Positions 18,414 to 26,089 of a DNA stretch of 64,000 bases are shown here, in pieces. Location: NCBI RefSeq assembly GCF_027533625.1, contig NZ_JAQAGZ010000007.1:124001-188000 (forward strand). Direction: 5' to 3'. The notes under the pieces were generated by a model. That model did no database searches. It had not been told where the DNA came from and saw only the letters and a program-made list of their open reading frames with translations. A program made the position numbers and the translations under genes. Each line of letters opens with the position of its first letter. Within the stretch, counting starts at the first letter, position 1. The stretch comes from Paenibacillus gyeongsangnamensis (GTDB taxonomy: Bacteria > Bacillota > Bacilli > Paenibacillales > NBRC-103111).

Positions 18414-19394
18414 ATGGCGAGAATCGGCGTGAAGCATGACCCGGATGCGGAATATGCGGTCGCCGTCGATGTCGGCGGCACGAAGACGAATGCAGGCATC
18501 GTGAGCCGCTCCGGCGAAATCGTGCATACGGTGAGCCTTCCGACGCAAGCCGGCGGCGTTCCCGTAGCGGACCGGATCTCGGAGGCGGTGGAGGCGGTAC
18601 TTATGGAGTTCGCGAAGGTCCATGGAGGCATAGGTCTGAAAGGGATCGGCATCGGGACGGCCGGCCAAGTGGATTGGGCGGAGGGCAGCATCCGCTATTC
18701 CTCCGACCTGATCCCCGGCTATGGCGGGACGCCATTGAAGCGGCTGCTGCAGGAACGCTTCGGGCTTCCGGTCTGGGTCGACAACGACGTGAATGTGCTT
18801 GCTCTGACGGAGAAAACGCTCGGCGCAGGAAGAGGCGTAAGGCAGATGCTGTGTCTCGCCCTCGGCACGGGAGTCGGGGGCGCGGTGATGATCGACGGCC
18901 AGCTGCTGCACGGCGCCTGGGGCGGGGCCGCGGAGCTCGGTCATCTGTCCGTCGACTTTAACGGACTGCCTTGCGTATGCGGCAGCGTAGGTTGCCTCGA
19001 GCAGTACGCTTCAGGCACGGGCATCGCGAAGCGGATGAGGGCGAAGTTGGACACGCTTGGCCGGCCGGAGCCGCTGATGGACACGTGGACGGTCATAGCT
19101 CGCTGGCAGACCGGAGACGGCTTGGCTGCCGAGGTGATGGACGAAACGTTCGCGGCCTTGGGCGCCGCCGCCGCGTCCCTTATTCATACGTTCAATCCCG
19201 AGGTGATTGTCGTCGGCGGCGGGGTAGCGGATGCGGGCGAGCCTTTCCTGGAGCGCATACGGTTGGAGACGGCGAAGCGAAGCATCCCGTCGCTGTACGC
19301 AGGCGTCCGCATCGTCCCGGCTTACCGGGGCAATTGGAGCGGCATGATCGGCGCGGGGCTGCAGGCGTGGGAATACGATCCGAAGCAGGATTGA
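18414..19394 (+). CDS. nanK: ROK-family N-acetylmannosamine kinase
   Basis: 326 residues from the ATG at 18414 with GAAGGAGGCGGGG upstream; an upstream in-frame ATG at 18357 would overlap nanE and encodes unrelated sequence. The ATP-binding VDVGGTKTNAG motif, catalytic DNDVNV, GTGVGGA, and the zinc motif GHLSVDF / CVCGSVGCLEQYASG identify a ROK sugar kinase without a DNA-binding domain. In this operon it would phosphorylate ManNAc at O6. Glucokinase-like activity cannot be excluded from sequence alone. Confidence 0.92.
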   Translation: MARIGVKHDPDAEYAVAVDVGGTKTNAGIVSRSGEIVHTVSLPTQAGGVPVADRISEAVEAVLMEFAKVHGGIGLKGIGIGTAGQVDWAEGSIRYSSDLIPGYGGTPLKRLLQERFGLPVWVDNDVNVLALTEKTLGAGRGVRQMLCLALGTGVGGAVMIDGQLLHGAWGGAAELGHLSVDFNGLPCVCGSVGCLEQYASGTGIAKRMRAKLDTLGRPEPLMDTWTVIARWQTGDGLAAEVMDETFAALGAAAASLIHTFNPEVIVVGGGVADAGEPFLERIRLETAKRSIPSLYAGVRIVPAYRGNWSGMIGAGLQAWEYDPKQD

Positions 19395-19433
19395 ATAGAC
19401 AGCGGACGACAATGGAAGAGGAGAACAGCGGAC

Positions 19434-19916
19434 ATGATAGCAGGCCATATTGAACATTGGAGGAAGGACAGGCCGTTTCTTCATCCGGTATTGCAGAGGG
19501 CGGTCGATTACTTGGAAAGCACGGATTTCGCCGCGATGGAGAACGGCAAATATCTGATCAAAGATGAAGCTTTATTCGCACTCGTTATGGAGCTGGCCGG
19601 TAAAAGGGAAGCGGAGGCGCCTGCCGAGAAGCACGAGCAGTACCTCGATATCCATTATTTGCTCGCTGGGGAGGAGTGGATCGGATGGGCTCCGGAAGAT
19701 GCGTCCCTCCGTCCCTCCGTGCCCTATGACGAGGAACAGGAGGCCGCTTTGTACGGGACGGTCCCCGGGGAAGCGCGGCTGAAGCTCGTGCCGGGGATGT
19801 ACGTCATCTTCGCCCCGTCCGATATTCACCGGCCGGGGTTATGCGGTACGGAGCCGCAGCCGATCCGTAAGGTGGTCGTTAAGCTAAACAAGACATTGTT
19901 CTTGGACGTGTCTTAA
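19434..19916 (+). CDS. nanQ: YhcH/NanQ-family sialic-acid anomerase
   Basis: 160 residues, the usual length for YhcH/YjgK/YiaL beta-barrel (DUF386) proteins. Conserved residues are seen in EKHEQYLDIHYLLAGEEWIGW and MYVIFAPSDIHRPG, whose His and Glu residues form the metal site. Known members (E. coli NanQ) speed interconversion of N-acetylneuraminate anomers. It is the last gene of the nan operon, 39 bp after nanK, and is followed by a terminator. Confidence 0.9.
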   Translation: MIAGHIEHWRKDRPFLHPVLQRAVDYLESTDFAAMENGKYLIKDEALFALVMELAGKREAEAPAEKHEQYLDIHYLLAGEEWIGWAPEDASLRPSVPYDEEQEAALYGTVPGEARLKLVPGMYVIFAPSDIHRPGLCGTEPQPIRKVVVKLNKTLFLDVS

Positions 19917-19992
19917 CAGGCAGTTAACCGTTCGTACGAGGTGGCCTAGCCCTGCGAGCTACGCTTAAACGAATGGTTTTCAGATAAAGAAG

Positions 19993-20022
19993 CCTGGCGG
20001 TGATCCGCCAGGTTTCTTTTTG
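19993..20022 (+). terminator. Rho-independent terminator of the nan operon
   Basis: CCTGGCGG pairs with CCGCCAGG around TGAT, followed by a TTTCTTTTT run. It closes the operon that begins at 12455. Confidence 0.92.
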
Positions 20023-20286
20023 CAAGATCGAACCATCCCCGGCCGAAGCCGGATTAAGATTTCAGACTAGCCGCCGCTGACGAATTTACGGAGGCAGCAC
20101 CAATTGGACGGGATCGATTGAAGCTATCCATACAACCTGATCATTTGGAAAGCGTTCGTCGGCAAAGACATCATGTCCTACCTATACACGGCGTGAGAGG
20201 AATCATGAAATTTTCCAAATTTGTAATAATATCGGCCCGTTCGAGGGATACTCATTATTGGATCGTCAGAAGGAGGTGAGTCCATC
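20023..20286. other. Intergenic stretch without recognisable gene
   Basis: About 260 bp between the nan terminator and the small protein gene. Short open stretches (for example about 20130-20200) have no ribosome site or recognisable motif. An AAGGAGGTG at 20271-20279 serves the next gene. I see no clear vegetative promoter; a sporulation sigma factor could read this region but I cannot assign boxes. Confidence 0.4.
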
Positions 20287-20457
20287 ATGGCAGGTAATGA
20301 GCAGAATATCGTCTCTCACGGCTTGAACGCCGCTAACGCCAATGCGGAGGATCAAGAGTCTCAGCAGCAAGTGCAGGAGCTGGCTAATCAATTGAACAGT
20401 CAAACGGGCGCCGCTCAGACGGAAACGGATGAAGCAGCGGATGCCAACATGGAATAA
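20287..20457 (+). CDS. Small acidic Q/N/A-rich protein, possible spore protein
   Basis: 56 residues, ATG at 20287 behind a near-perfect AAGGAGGTG and ahead of a strong terminator, so it is a self-contained transcription unit. The product contains no Phe, Trp, Tyr, Cys, Pro, Lys or Arg, is rich in Gln, Asn, Ala and Glu, and is predicted to be disordered or helical. I do not recognise the family. The composition recalls small acid-soluble spore proteins of the gamma type, but the family's repeat motif is not evident, so that is only a suggestion. Confidence 0.7.
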   Translation: MAGNEQNIVSHGLNAANANAEDQESQQQVQELANQLNSQTGAAQTETDEAADANME

Positions 20458-20471
20458 TAGGCCCAATGCCG

Positions 20472-20498
20472 AGCTGCCCCGCAAGGGGCAGCTTGTTT
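20472..20498 (+). terminator. Rho-independent terminator after the small acidic protein
   Basis: AGCTGCCCC pairs perfectly with GGGGCAGCT around GCAA, followed by TGTTT. The stem is 9 bp and GC-rich, the T tract short. Confidence 0.8.
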
Positions 20499-20539
20499 GC
20501 GCTTCAGAGAGCAAGGGGGCAGCAACGAAGCAGACGGCG

Positions 20540-20971
20540 CTACAGCCGCGATCTTCGGATCGCTTGATTGATGACTTCGGAGAATACGAGTCCGATGGCG
20601 ATCGCTCCGGAAATCATGAACGCCTTGGCCCCCAGCTGTACGGCCAGATCGTATTGGTTCTGCACGACATTGCGCATGGCGTCGTAAGCCGCACCCCCGG
20701 GAACGAGCGGAATGACTCCCGATACGCTGAAGACGATAATGGGCGTTTTGAATAATTTGGCCAGCAGCTGGCTCACCACCGTGACGAAGAAGGAGGCGGC
20801 GAGCGAGGCAAGTATCGGGTTCACGGGCACCTCCTGCAGCAGCACGTAGAGGAGCCAGCCGAGCATGCCGACGAAGCCGCACGGCAGAAGCGTTTTCTTG
20901 GGCACATTGAACAGAATGGAAAAGGCGGCGGACGCAATGAAGCTGGTGATCAGCTGCTCCAGGATCATCAT
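20540..20971 (-). CDS. ThrE-type exporter small subunit (ThrE_2 / YjjB-like)
   Basis: 143 residues from the ATG at 20971, which overlaps the stop codon of the upstream partner (ATGATGA). The longer in-frame extension to 21202 is antisense-like noise within the partner gene. Four predicted membrane helices and the SVSGVIPLVPGGAAYDAM loop mark the short half (PF12821) of the split threonine/serine exporter family. With the PF06738 protein it would form one transporter in the membrane; E. coli YjjPB of this class exports succinate, so the substrate here is uncertain. Confidence 0.88.
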   Translation of the reverse strand: MMILEQLITSFIASAAFSILFNVPKKTLLPCGFVGMLGWLLYVLLQEVPVNPILASLAASFFVTVVSQLLAKLFKTPIIVFSVSGVIPLVPGGAAYDAMRNVVQNQYDLAVQLGAKAFMISGAIAIGLVFSEVINQAIRRSRL

Positions 20972-21744
20972 AAGAAGCCCTTTCCGCCATAGACGGCCAG
21001 CACGAAGGCGACGCCCGAACCGATGGCGAAGGCCGTCAGGAACGCCTCGGCTCCCTTGGATACGCCCGACACGAAGTGACCCGCCATCAAATCCCGGACG
21101 GCATTGGTAATCAGTAGTCCGGGCACGAGCGGCATGACCGAGCCGATAATAATTTTGTCCATGTCTTGTCCAAGTCCGCTGCCGACGAAGAGACAGGAGC
21201 ACAATCCGATGACCAGCGAAGCAAGTCCTTCGGAGAACAGCTTAATGGATACGAGACGCTGGATACGGCTGAATACATAATAACCAACGCCTCCCGTAAG
21301 GACGGCGGGGACGAAATCTCGCCATTTCCCGTCGTACATAATAAGAAAGCAGCCGCTGGCTACCGCCGCGGCGATCAGCTTCATGTAGAACGGGTAGCCG
21401 ATTTGGTCCGTTTCGGTTTTTTTCAAGAGCCGGTGAGCTTCACCGGCGGTTAACTCTCCCCGCGAGATGCGTCTGGAAATATCGTTTACGATCGTCACCT
21501 TGCGCAGATCGGTGGAGCGTTCGGTGATGCGAACCAATCTTGTCGTGAGTGCCGTTCCTTCAATCGAGAAGATGATCCCGGTCGGCGTGACGAAGCTTTG
21601 GGGGTTCGATATATCGAACGCTTCCGCGATGCGGATCATCGTGTCCTCCACCCGGTACGTTTCGGCTCCGTTTTCGAGCATGATTTTGCCCGCCAGCAGG
21701 CAGGTATCTACAATTTCATAGGTTGAACGGGCTGGTGCCTGCAT
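20968..21744 (-). CDS. ThrE-type exporter large subunit (ThrE / YjjP-like)
   Basis: 258 residues with GAGGTGG ahead of the ATG. An N-terminal cytoplasmic domain with ENGAETYRVEDTM and TPTGI is followed by several membrane helices and the SVMPLVPGLLITNAVRDL loop, the signature of PF06738. It is translationally coupled to the small subunit. The pair is predicted to export small polar metabolites (Thr/Ser or dicarboxylates). Confidence 0.9.
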   Translation of the reverse strand: MQAPARSTYEIVDTCLLAGKIMLENGAETYRVEDTMIRIAEAFDISNPQSFVTPTGIIFSIEGTALTTRLVRITERSTDLRKVTIVNDISRRISRGELTAGEAHRLLKKTETDQIGYPFYMKLIAAAVASGCFLIMYDGKWRDFVPAVLTGGVGYYVFSRIQRLVSIKLFSEGLASLVIGLCSCLFVGSGLGQDMDKIIIGSVMPLVPGLLITNAVRDLMAGHFVSGVSKGAEAFLTAFAIGSGVAFVLAVYGGKGFL

Positions 21745-22069
21745 AGCGCCACCTCATCTTTCCGTAATTATTCGCGGGCGTGAAAAATTCATTTTTAGTA
21801 TTACTGCATAGGAGAAGGTTCATCCTGCGGCCAATGCGAGGGCCATAACCAGCCGCCATTCCTCCGCGCTGGCCGAGGAGCAAGCGGTTAACCGATACCA
21901 TCATAAACCAACGGACGCGAACTTTAAATAGAAAATCGCCATTTCATGCATACCGGGGCCTCCAATTGGCCTGGGATCGTCCGTTTCGAACCGGCACGAT
22001 GCCCCTTAGATGAATACGAATGCCATGGGAGGAGATAACTAAGGTATTCGCAGCACCGAGGTGAAAACG
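21745..22069. other. Divergent intergenic region between thrE-like pair and cdaS
   Basis: About 325 bp with no gene. Upstream of cdaS there is TGAATA at 22011-22016 followed 18 bp later by ATAACTA (22035-22041). The first box fits forespore sigma-factor -35 sequences and cdaS orthologues are forespore-expressed, but the -10 match is imperfect, so this is a weak prediction. GAGGTG at 22058-22063 fixes the cdaS start. Confidence 0.3.
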
Positions 22070-22702
22070 ATGAAAGAGAAGCGCAATTGCGATGTAATGG
22101 ACATAAAGGATCAGCTGAAGGAGCGCTTGAACGCGATAGCCGGTGCCATTAAGGAGAGCCTGACGGCCATCGATAACGAAGCGCACTGTCTCTTGAGCGA
22201 TTTCGAGAAGATCGGCATGGCGTTCAAACAGATGGAGTCTCTGGCTTCGTCATTTTATCTGCAATGCTATTTATCCTCATTCACGCCGAGCTTCATAGAC
22301 CTGTCCGTTACGATCCGACACTTGTCCGAACGCAGGCACGGGGCCTTGATCGTGATTGAAAGAAGCGATTCGCTGGAACGGTTTCTCCATTCCGGCATCA
22401 TAGTGGGAGCTGCGCTGACCCCATCGCTGCTAGAATCGATCTTTTATCCGGGGAGTCCGCTGCACGACGGAGCGGTCCTGATCCGGACGGACCAGATTAT
22501 TTCCGCAGGCAACGTGCTTCCGATATCCCATGCCGTAGTCCTGGACAAAAAAATCGGCACGCGCCACCGGGCGGCGATCGGCTTGACCGAGCATACCGAT
22601 GCGCTGGTGCTAGTGGTATCCGAGGAGACGGGCAATACTTCCTTCGCCTACAAGGGTGTGCTTCACCCCATCCACGACATCGAGCCGGCTTTGCTTCAAT
22701 AG
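22070..22702 (+). CDS. cdaS: Sporulation-type diadenylate cyclase
   Basis: 210 residues, close to the 207 of B. subtilis CdaS (YojJ). Two N-terminal helices (about 10-60), the autoinhibitory segment of this subtype, precede a DAC (DisA_N) domain with the catalytic DGA at 133-135 and RHR at 165-167. It lacks the TM segments of CdaA and the DNA-binding part of DisA, so it is the soluble sporulation paralogue making c-di-AMP from two ATP. The ATG at 22070 has GAGGTG 6 bp upstream; a GTG at 22061 overlaps that site. Confidence 0.93.
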   Translation: MKEKRNCDVMDIKDQLKERLNAIAGAIKESLTAIDNEAHCLLSDFEKIGMAFKQMESLASSFYLQCYLSSFTPSFIDLSVTIRHLSERRHGALIVIERSDSLERFLHSGIIVGAALTPSLLESIFYPGSPLHDGAVLIRTDQIISAGNVLPISHAVVLDKKIGTRHRAAIGLTEHTDALVLVVSEETGNTSFAYKGVLHPIHDIEPALLQ

Positions 22703-22718
22703 CCGCATGGTAAGAGAG

Positions 22719-22772
22719 AGGTCTGTCCCCGAGCCGAGTTTACGGCTAGCCGGGCCAGACCTTTCCTTTTTG
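22719..22772 (+). terminator. Rho-independent terminator of cdaS
   Basis: AGGTCTG pairs with CAGACCT, with an inner AGCCG / CGGCT hairpin, followed by TTTCCTTTTTG. Confidence 0.8.
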
Positions 22773-23093
22773 TTATAGAAGGATGACGCCGCTTGCTTTC
22801 CGCCATTCGTGGCGTTACCGGCCGAAGTCTGCAGCTATCGTTCCGGACCGGCCTTTAAGCTCCGCCAGGAAGGCAACGGAAGCGAACGCCGGGTTGCGGT
22901 AATCCTTCAGAAAAAGCTACTGTAACACGGCAAAAGGGCGTATACTTACATTATTTTGATCCCATTTCTTGCACGATCTTCATGACCGGCTTCACCGGAG
23001 AATCGCTCCGGTTGTATCATCTGTCGGGCGCTGATCCTGGCCGGCGTTTATCACGCCAATCGCGCCATGCGTCAGTATAAATGCCCCGGGGCC

Positions 23094-23124
23094 TTGACTT
23101 CGAGTTCACTCTAAGTTTTACAAT
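23094..23124 (+). promoter_or_regulatory. MerR-type promoter and operator of the quinone-oxidoreductase operon
   Basis: TTGACT (23094-23099) and TACAAT (23119-23124) are separated by 19 bp, the stretched spacing typical of promoters that MerR-family activators untwist. The spacer holds a dyad at 23097-23116 (ACTT.GAGT..ACTC.AAGT). The MerR gene of the same operon, at 24202, is the obvious regulator. The preceding 300 bp (22773-23093) show nothing recognisable. Confidence 0.8.
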
Positions 23125-23170
23125 ACGGGCATCGACAAAATCCTTGCTTTAACGAAAGGGAGAGATGCTC

Positions 23171-24198
23171 ATGAAGAACATGAGGATTGTAGTGAACGGA
23201 TACGGAGGAGCGGACGTGCTGGAGGCGGTCCGGGAGCCGCTGCCGGCGCCGGGTCCGGGCGAGGTACGGGTGAAGGTCGAGAGCGCCGGCGTGGCGCTGG
23301 CGGACATTATGAGAAGAGAGGGCGTTTATCCCGGCTCGCCCATACCCCCTTTTACCCCGGGGTACGACGCCGTGGGCATCGTGGATGCGGTCGGTGAGAA
23401 CGTCACGCGGTTTGTGCCGGGAGATATGGCAGCCGTGCTCTTCAACGGCGTCGGCGGTTATTCGGCTTATGTATGCGCCCGCGAGGAGGAGCTGATCCGT
23501 GTACCGGACCGGGTCGATTCCGCAGAGGCCGCCGCCGCGCTGCTGAATTATGTGACTGCCTATCAAATGCTGCATCGCTTCGCGAAGTTGGGAAGGGCGA
23601 GCGCATTCTTGTCCACGGCGCAAGCGGAGGGGTAGGCACCGTGTTGCTGGAGCTGGGCAGGCTCGCCGGGCTCGTGATGTTCGGCACCGTTTCTCCGGCC
23701 AAGCATTCCGTCGTATCGGCATACGGAGCGGTGCCGATCGATTACCGGACGGAGGATTTCGTCCGGGTGCTGGAGGATCAAGCGCCGGGCGGCATCGACG
23801 CAGTTTTCGACCCGATCGGCGGCCCGAACTGGGAACGGTCGATACGCACTTTGGGTGCGGGCGGACGGTTTATCGGTTACGGCTATACCTCGGCGCTGGG
23901 CCAGGGGAATTCGGAGGAATGGGTGAAGGAATGGTCGAGCCCGGCGGCCAAGCGGGTGACGGAGAACGGACAATCCATTCAGCTTTACAGCATTACGTCT
24001 TGGAAAAAGGAACGTCCGGATTGGTTTATGGAGGATGCGGGCCAGGTTCTGGACTTGCTCCGGGAGGGCAGGATCCGTCCTTTGATTTACCGCCGGATTC
24101 CGCTTCGGGAAGCGGCGGAGGCCCATAGGCTGCTTGAAGGCTCTCAAGCGGCCGGGAAGGTGGTTCTCGTCCACGTTCACGATGAAGTGGAGGAATAA
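23171..24198 (+). pseudogene. Zinc-less quinone oxidoreductase (QOR/MDR), frameshifted
   Basis: The first part (to about 23587) encodes an N-terminal GroES-like domain with AGVALADIMRREG and PGYDAVGIVDAVG. The continuation, from KGERILVHGASGGVGTVLLE to the stop at 24198, is in another frame. Restoring one base in the AAGTTGGGAAGG stretch near 23588 would give a continuous 340-residue-class protein with A-K-V-G-K-G-E-R at the junction. So this is a single-base deletion: either a young pseudogene or a sequencing error. The intact enzyme would be an NADPH-dependent quinone/enal reductase. ATG at 23171 follows AAAGGGAG. Confidence 0.8.
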
Positions 24199-24201
24199 AG
24201 C

Positions 24202-24648
24202 ATGTATTCGATCGGTCAAGTCGCCCGAATGACGGGAATTACCGCTTTTACGCTCCGGTATTACGAGCAGATCGGCCTTCTTCCGAATCCGCAGCGTCAG
24301 AACGGCAGCCCCCGCGGCGTCCGCAGCTACGACGAGCAGGACTTGCGGTTTATCCGGTTTATTCACGGCTTGAAGCAGACCGGGATGAAGCTGGAGGACA
24401 TCGCCGCATTCGCGGAGGACGGCTGTCTGCTCTCCGACCATGAGCCGGACTTCGATATTCCTGGCGTGCTGGCCAAACGAACGGAGCTGCTGGACCGGCA
24501 TCTGGAGGAGCTCCGGAAGCAAATGATGCAGCTGGAGGAAATCCGGAAGGTCGCCGAAGAGAAGCAGGCCTACTACCTCCGGATGCTGGTGGAGCACGGG
24601 GACCGCAGCGCCTCCCGCCAGGCTGTTGGTTTGGCGGAGCAAACGTGA
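24202..24648 (+). CDS. MerR-family transcriptional regulator
   Basis: 148 residues. N-terminal winged HTH with YSIGQVARMTGITAFTLRYYEQIGLL, then RSYDEQDLRFIRFIHGLKQTGMKLEDI and a coiled-coil dimerisation helix (about 95-135). It lacks the metal-binding Cys set of MerR itself and resembles the AdhR/YfmP subgroup that senses electrophiles and controls adjacent oxidoreductases. It begins 3 bp after the oxidoreductase stop and would control the 19-bp-spacer promoter at 23094. Confidence 0.92.
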   Translation: MYSIGQVARMTGITAFTLRYYEQIGLLPNPQRQNGSPRGVRSYDEQDLRFIRFIHGLKQTGMKLEDIAAFAEDGCLLSDHEPDFDIPGVLAKRTELLDRHLEELRKQMMQLEEIRKVAEEKQAYYLRMLVEHGDRSASRQAVGLAEQT

Positions 24649-24689
24649 TATAGTTGGAGCTGACTTGCACGCATAAAGGAGAACTGGAC

Positions 24690-24983
24690 ATGATCGATCA
24701 CATCGTACTCGTAAAATTCGGCGAAGCCACTACGCAGGAGCAGCTCCAGGAAGTCGTCGACCGTTTCAAAGCGCTGAGAAGCCATCTGACCGGCGTCGTA
24801 GATCTTCAGGCGGGGCTCAATTTCTCGGAGAAAAATAAAGGCTACCAAGTGGTGCTGTCCGTCCGGTTCGAGGACCGCGCCGCGCTGGAAGCATACGGCC
24901 CGAACCCGCAGCATCAAGCGGTGGCGGCCTTCATCCGTGAAGTCGGCAGAGAAGACAGTCTGATCGTCGATATCGAAATTTAA
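24690..24983 (+). CDS. Dabb-family stress-responsive protein
   Basis: 97 residues from the ATG at 24690, preceded by AAAGGAGA. The N-terminal MIDHIVLVKF, central GLNFSEKNKGYQVVLSVRF and C-terminal YGPNPQHQAV are the hallmark blocks of the dimeric alpha-beta barrel (Dabb, PF07876) family. These are small ferredoxin-like dimers; the biochemical role is generally unknown. A stem-loop without T tract (AAGCCG / CGGCTT at 24991-25012) lies just after it. Confidence 0.9.
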   Translation: MIDHIVLVKFGEATTQEQLQEVVDRFKALRSHLTGVVDLQAGLNFSEKNKGYQVVLSVRFEDRAALEAYGPNPQHQAVAAFIREVGREDSLIVDIEI

Positions 24984-25017
24984 CGCGAGGAAGCCGGCTC
25001 CTCAGTCGGCTTGAGCT

Positions 25018-25228
25018 TGCCCAGAAAGTGGTGAATTGAAGTAATAGATGTTACGAGGGGGTGGGGTATCTACTTCCAGTCGCTGTTGTCTGCAGAAATT
25101 TTTATTCGAAGCCGCTTAGCAGCGGGTATTTCCCGCAGACAAAGGCGAACGCTATCGCTCCTCCAGTAGATACCCCACCTTCGTATGTATCACTATTCTT
25201 GTCAAAAACCACTTTCTAGGGCACTCTT
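25018..25228 (+). repeat. Foldable intergenic repeat family A, copy 1
   Basis: 211 bp. The ends are inverted repeats (CCCAGAAAGTGGT and ACCACTTTCTAGGG). Inside is a second inverted pair, GGTGGGGTATCTACT / AGTAGATACCCCACC (core 25060-25179), and a further nested hairpin TTGTCTGC / GCAGACAA. A copy of identical length is at 38181-38391 and a diverged reverse-orientation copy at 49534-49731. It lies immediately after a stem-loop and before a MITE-like element. No coding potential. Confidence 0.9.
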
Positions 25229-25229
25229 A

Positions 25230-25394
25230 AGGGGCTGTCTCAAAAGTGTTTGCACGAGTGAGCAAGTCCTAAATATTACGCAAAAGGACCTTCAAAACCA
25301 CTGGTAAAGTGGAGATGAAGGTCCTTTTTTGCACATGAAATCCAACCTTGAGTGGGGGCTAAAAAATCATGAATTGACTTTTGGGACAGCCCCT
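25230..25394. mobile_element. MITE-like element with IS-type terminal inverted repeats
   Basis: 165 bp bounded by AGGGGCTGTCTCAAAAG and its near-perfect inverse CTTTTGGGACAGCCCCT, ends of the GGGGCTGTCYCAAAAG type known from several insertion-sequence families. There is no transposase gene. The inside holds a long hairpin (AAAGGACCTTC pairing with GAAGGTCCTTT) that could act as a terminator. Confidence 0.8.
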
Positions 25395-25400
25395 CCACTT

Positions 25401-25868
25401 GGGGCATGGTGTCGGCCATATTGCGAGCGGTAGTGAACCACCGGGGGCTACTGGTGACCCTGGGTTCGCTTGATGTACCCGTAGGTTCACTATCACTCGC
25501 AGCGTACGGTCGACACTCCGCTAATGAACCTCGGTTCCTTTGTAAAGAACCTAGGTTCATTAGGGGCATGGCGTCGGCCATATTGTGAGCGGTAGTAAAC
25601 CACCGGGCCCTACTAGTGAGCCTAGGTTCGCTCGATGTACCCGGAGGTTCACTACGACCCGGCAGCGCGCGGTCGACACTCCGCTAGTGAACCATTGGGT
25701 GCTACTAGTGAGCCTAGGTTCGCTCGATGTACCCGGAGGTTCACTATCAACCGGCAGCGCGCGGTCGACACTCCGCTAGTGAACCACCGGGCGCTACTAG
25801 TGAGCCTGCGGGTTCCTCACGGGTTCGAAGGATCACTACAGCCTCTCACTTGGCGGCCGGCACTCCTC
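25401..25868. repeat. Palindromic tandem repeat array
   Basis: A 162-bp unit begins GGGGCATGG at 25401 and restarts at 25563. Within the second part a 92-bp unit starting TAGTRAACC repeats at 25593, 25685 and 25777. Each unit is itself an inverted repeat: TAGTGAACC.CCGGG opposite CCCGG.GGTTCACTA, with an AGTGAGCCTAGGTTCGCT near-palindrome in the middle; another near-perfect palindrome spans about 25523-25562. No plausible gene is encoded. Confidence 0.85.
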
Positions 25869-26089
25869 AGATATGAATCTGGATTCGCTAAAGTTTGGCA
25901 ACCGGCCCTTTTAGGGCAGTCGTAGAGTTTTTCAACTAACTGAATTTTTTTTGACGCTGCGGAAAGCTTGAGCTCTTCGAAAGAACGCCGGTCGGAGTTT
26001 TTCATGTCCGGTTGCCTGCGGCTTATGGTAAAATGGAGACTGGCCCCAACCCAATACCAAAACGCGCACAAGGTGACAAGGAGATGCTT

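Noticed and set aside
20969..21202. N-terminal extension of the ThrE_2-like protein
   Set aside because: The extension overlaps the partner gene in another frame, is Arg-rich without conservation, and an ATGA-coupled start at 20971 fits the family length.
24984..25230. Riboswitch or T-box in repeat A
   Set aside because: No gene follows in the right position for control, the element recurs in different contexts and orientation, and no known aptamer motif is visible.
25401..25868. Possible CRISPR array because of regularly spaced repeats
   Set aside because: The repeat period is 92 bp with no unique spacers, the units are palindromic over most of their length, and no cas genes are nearby.
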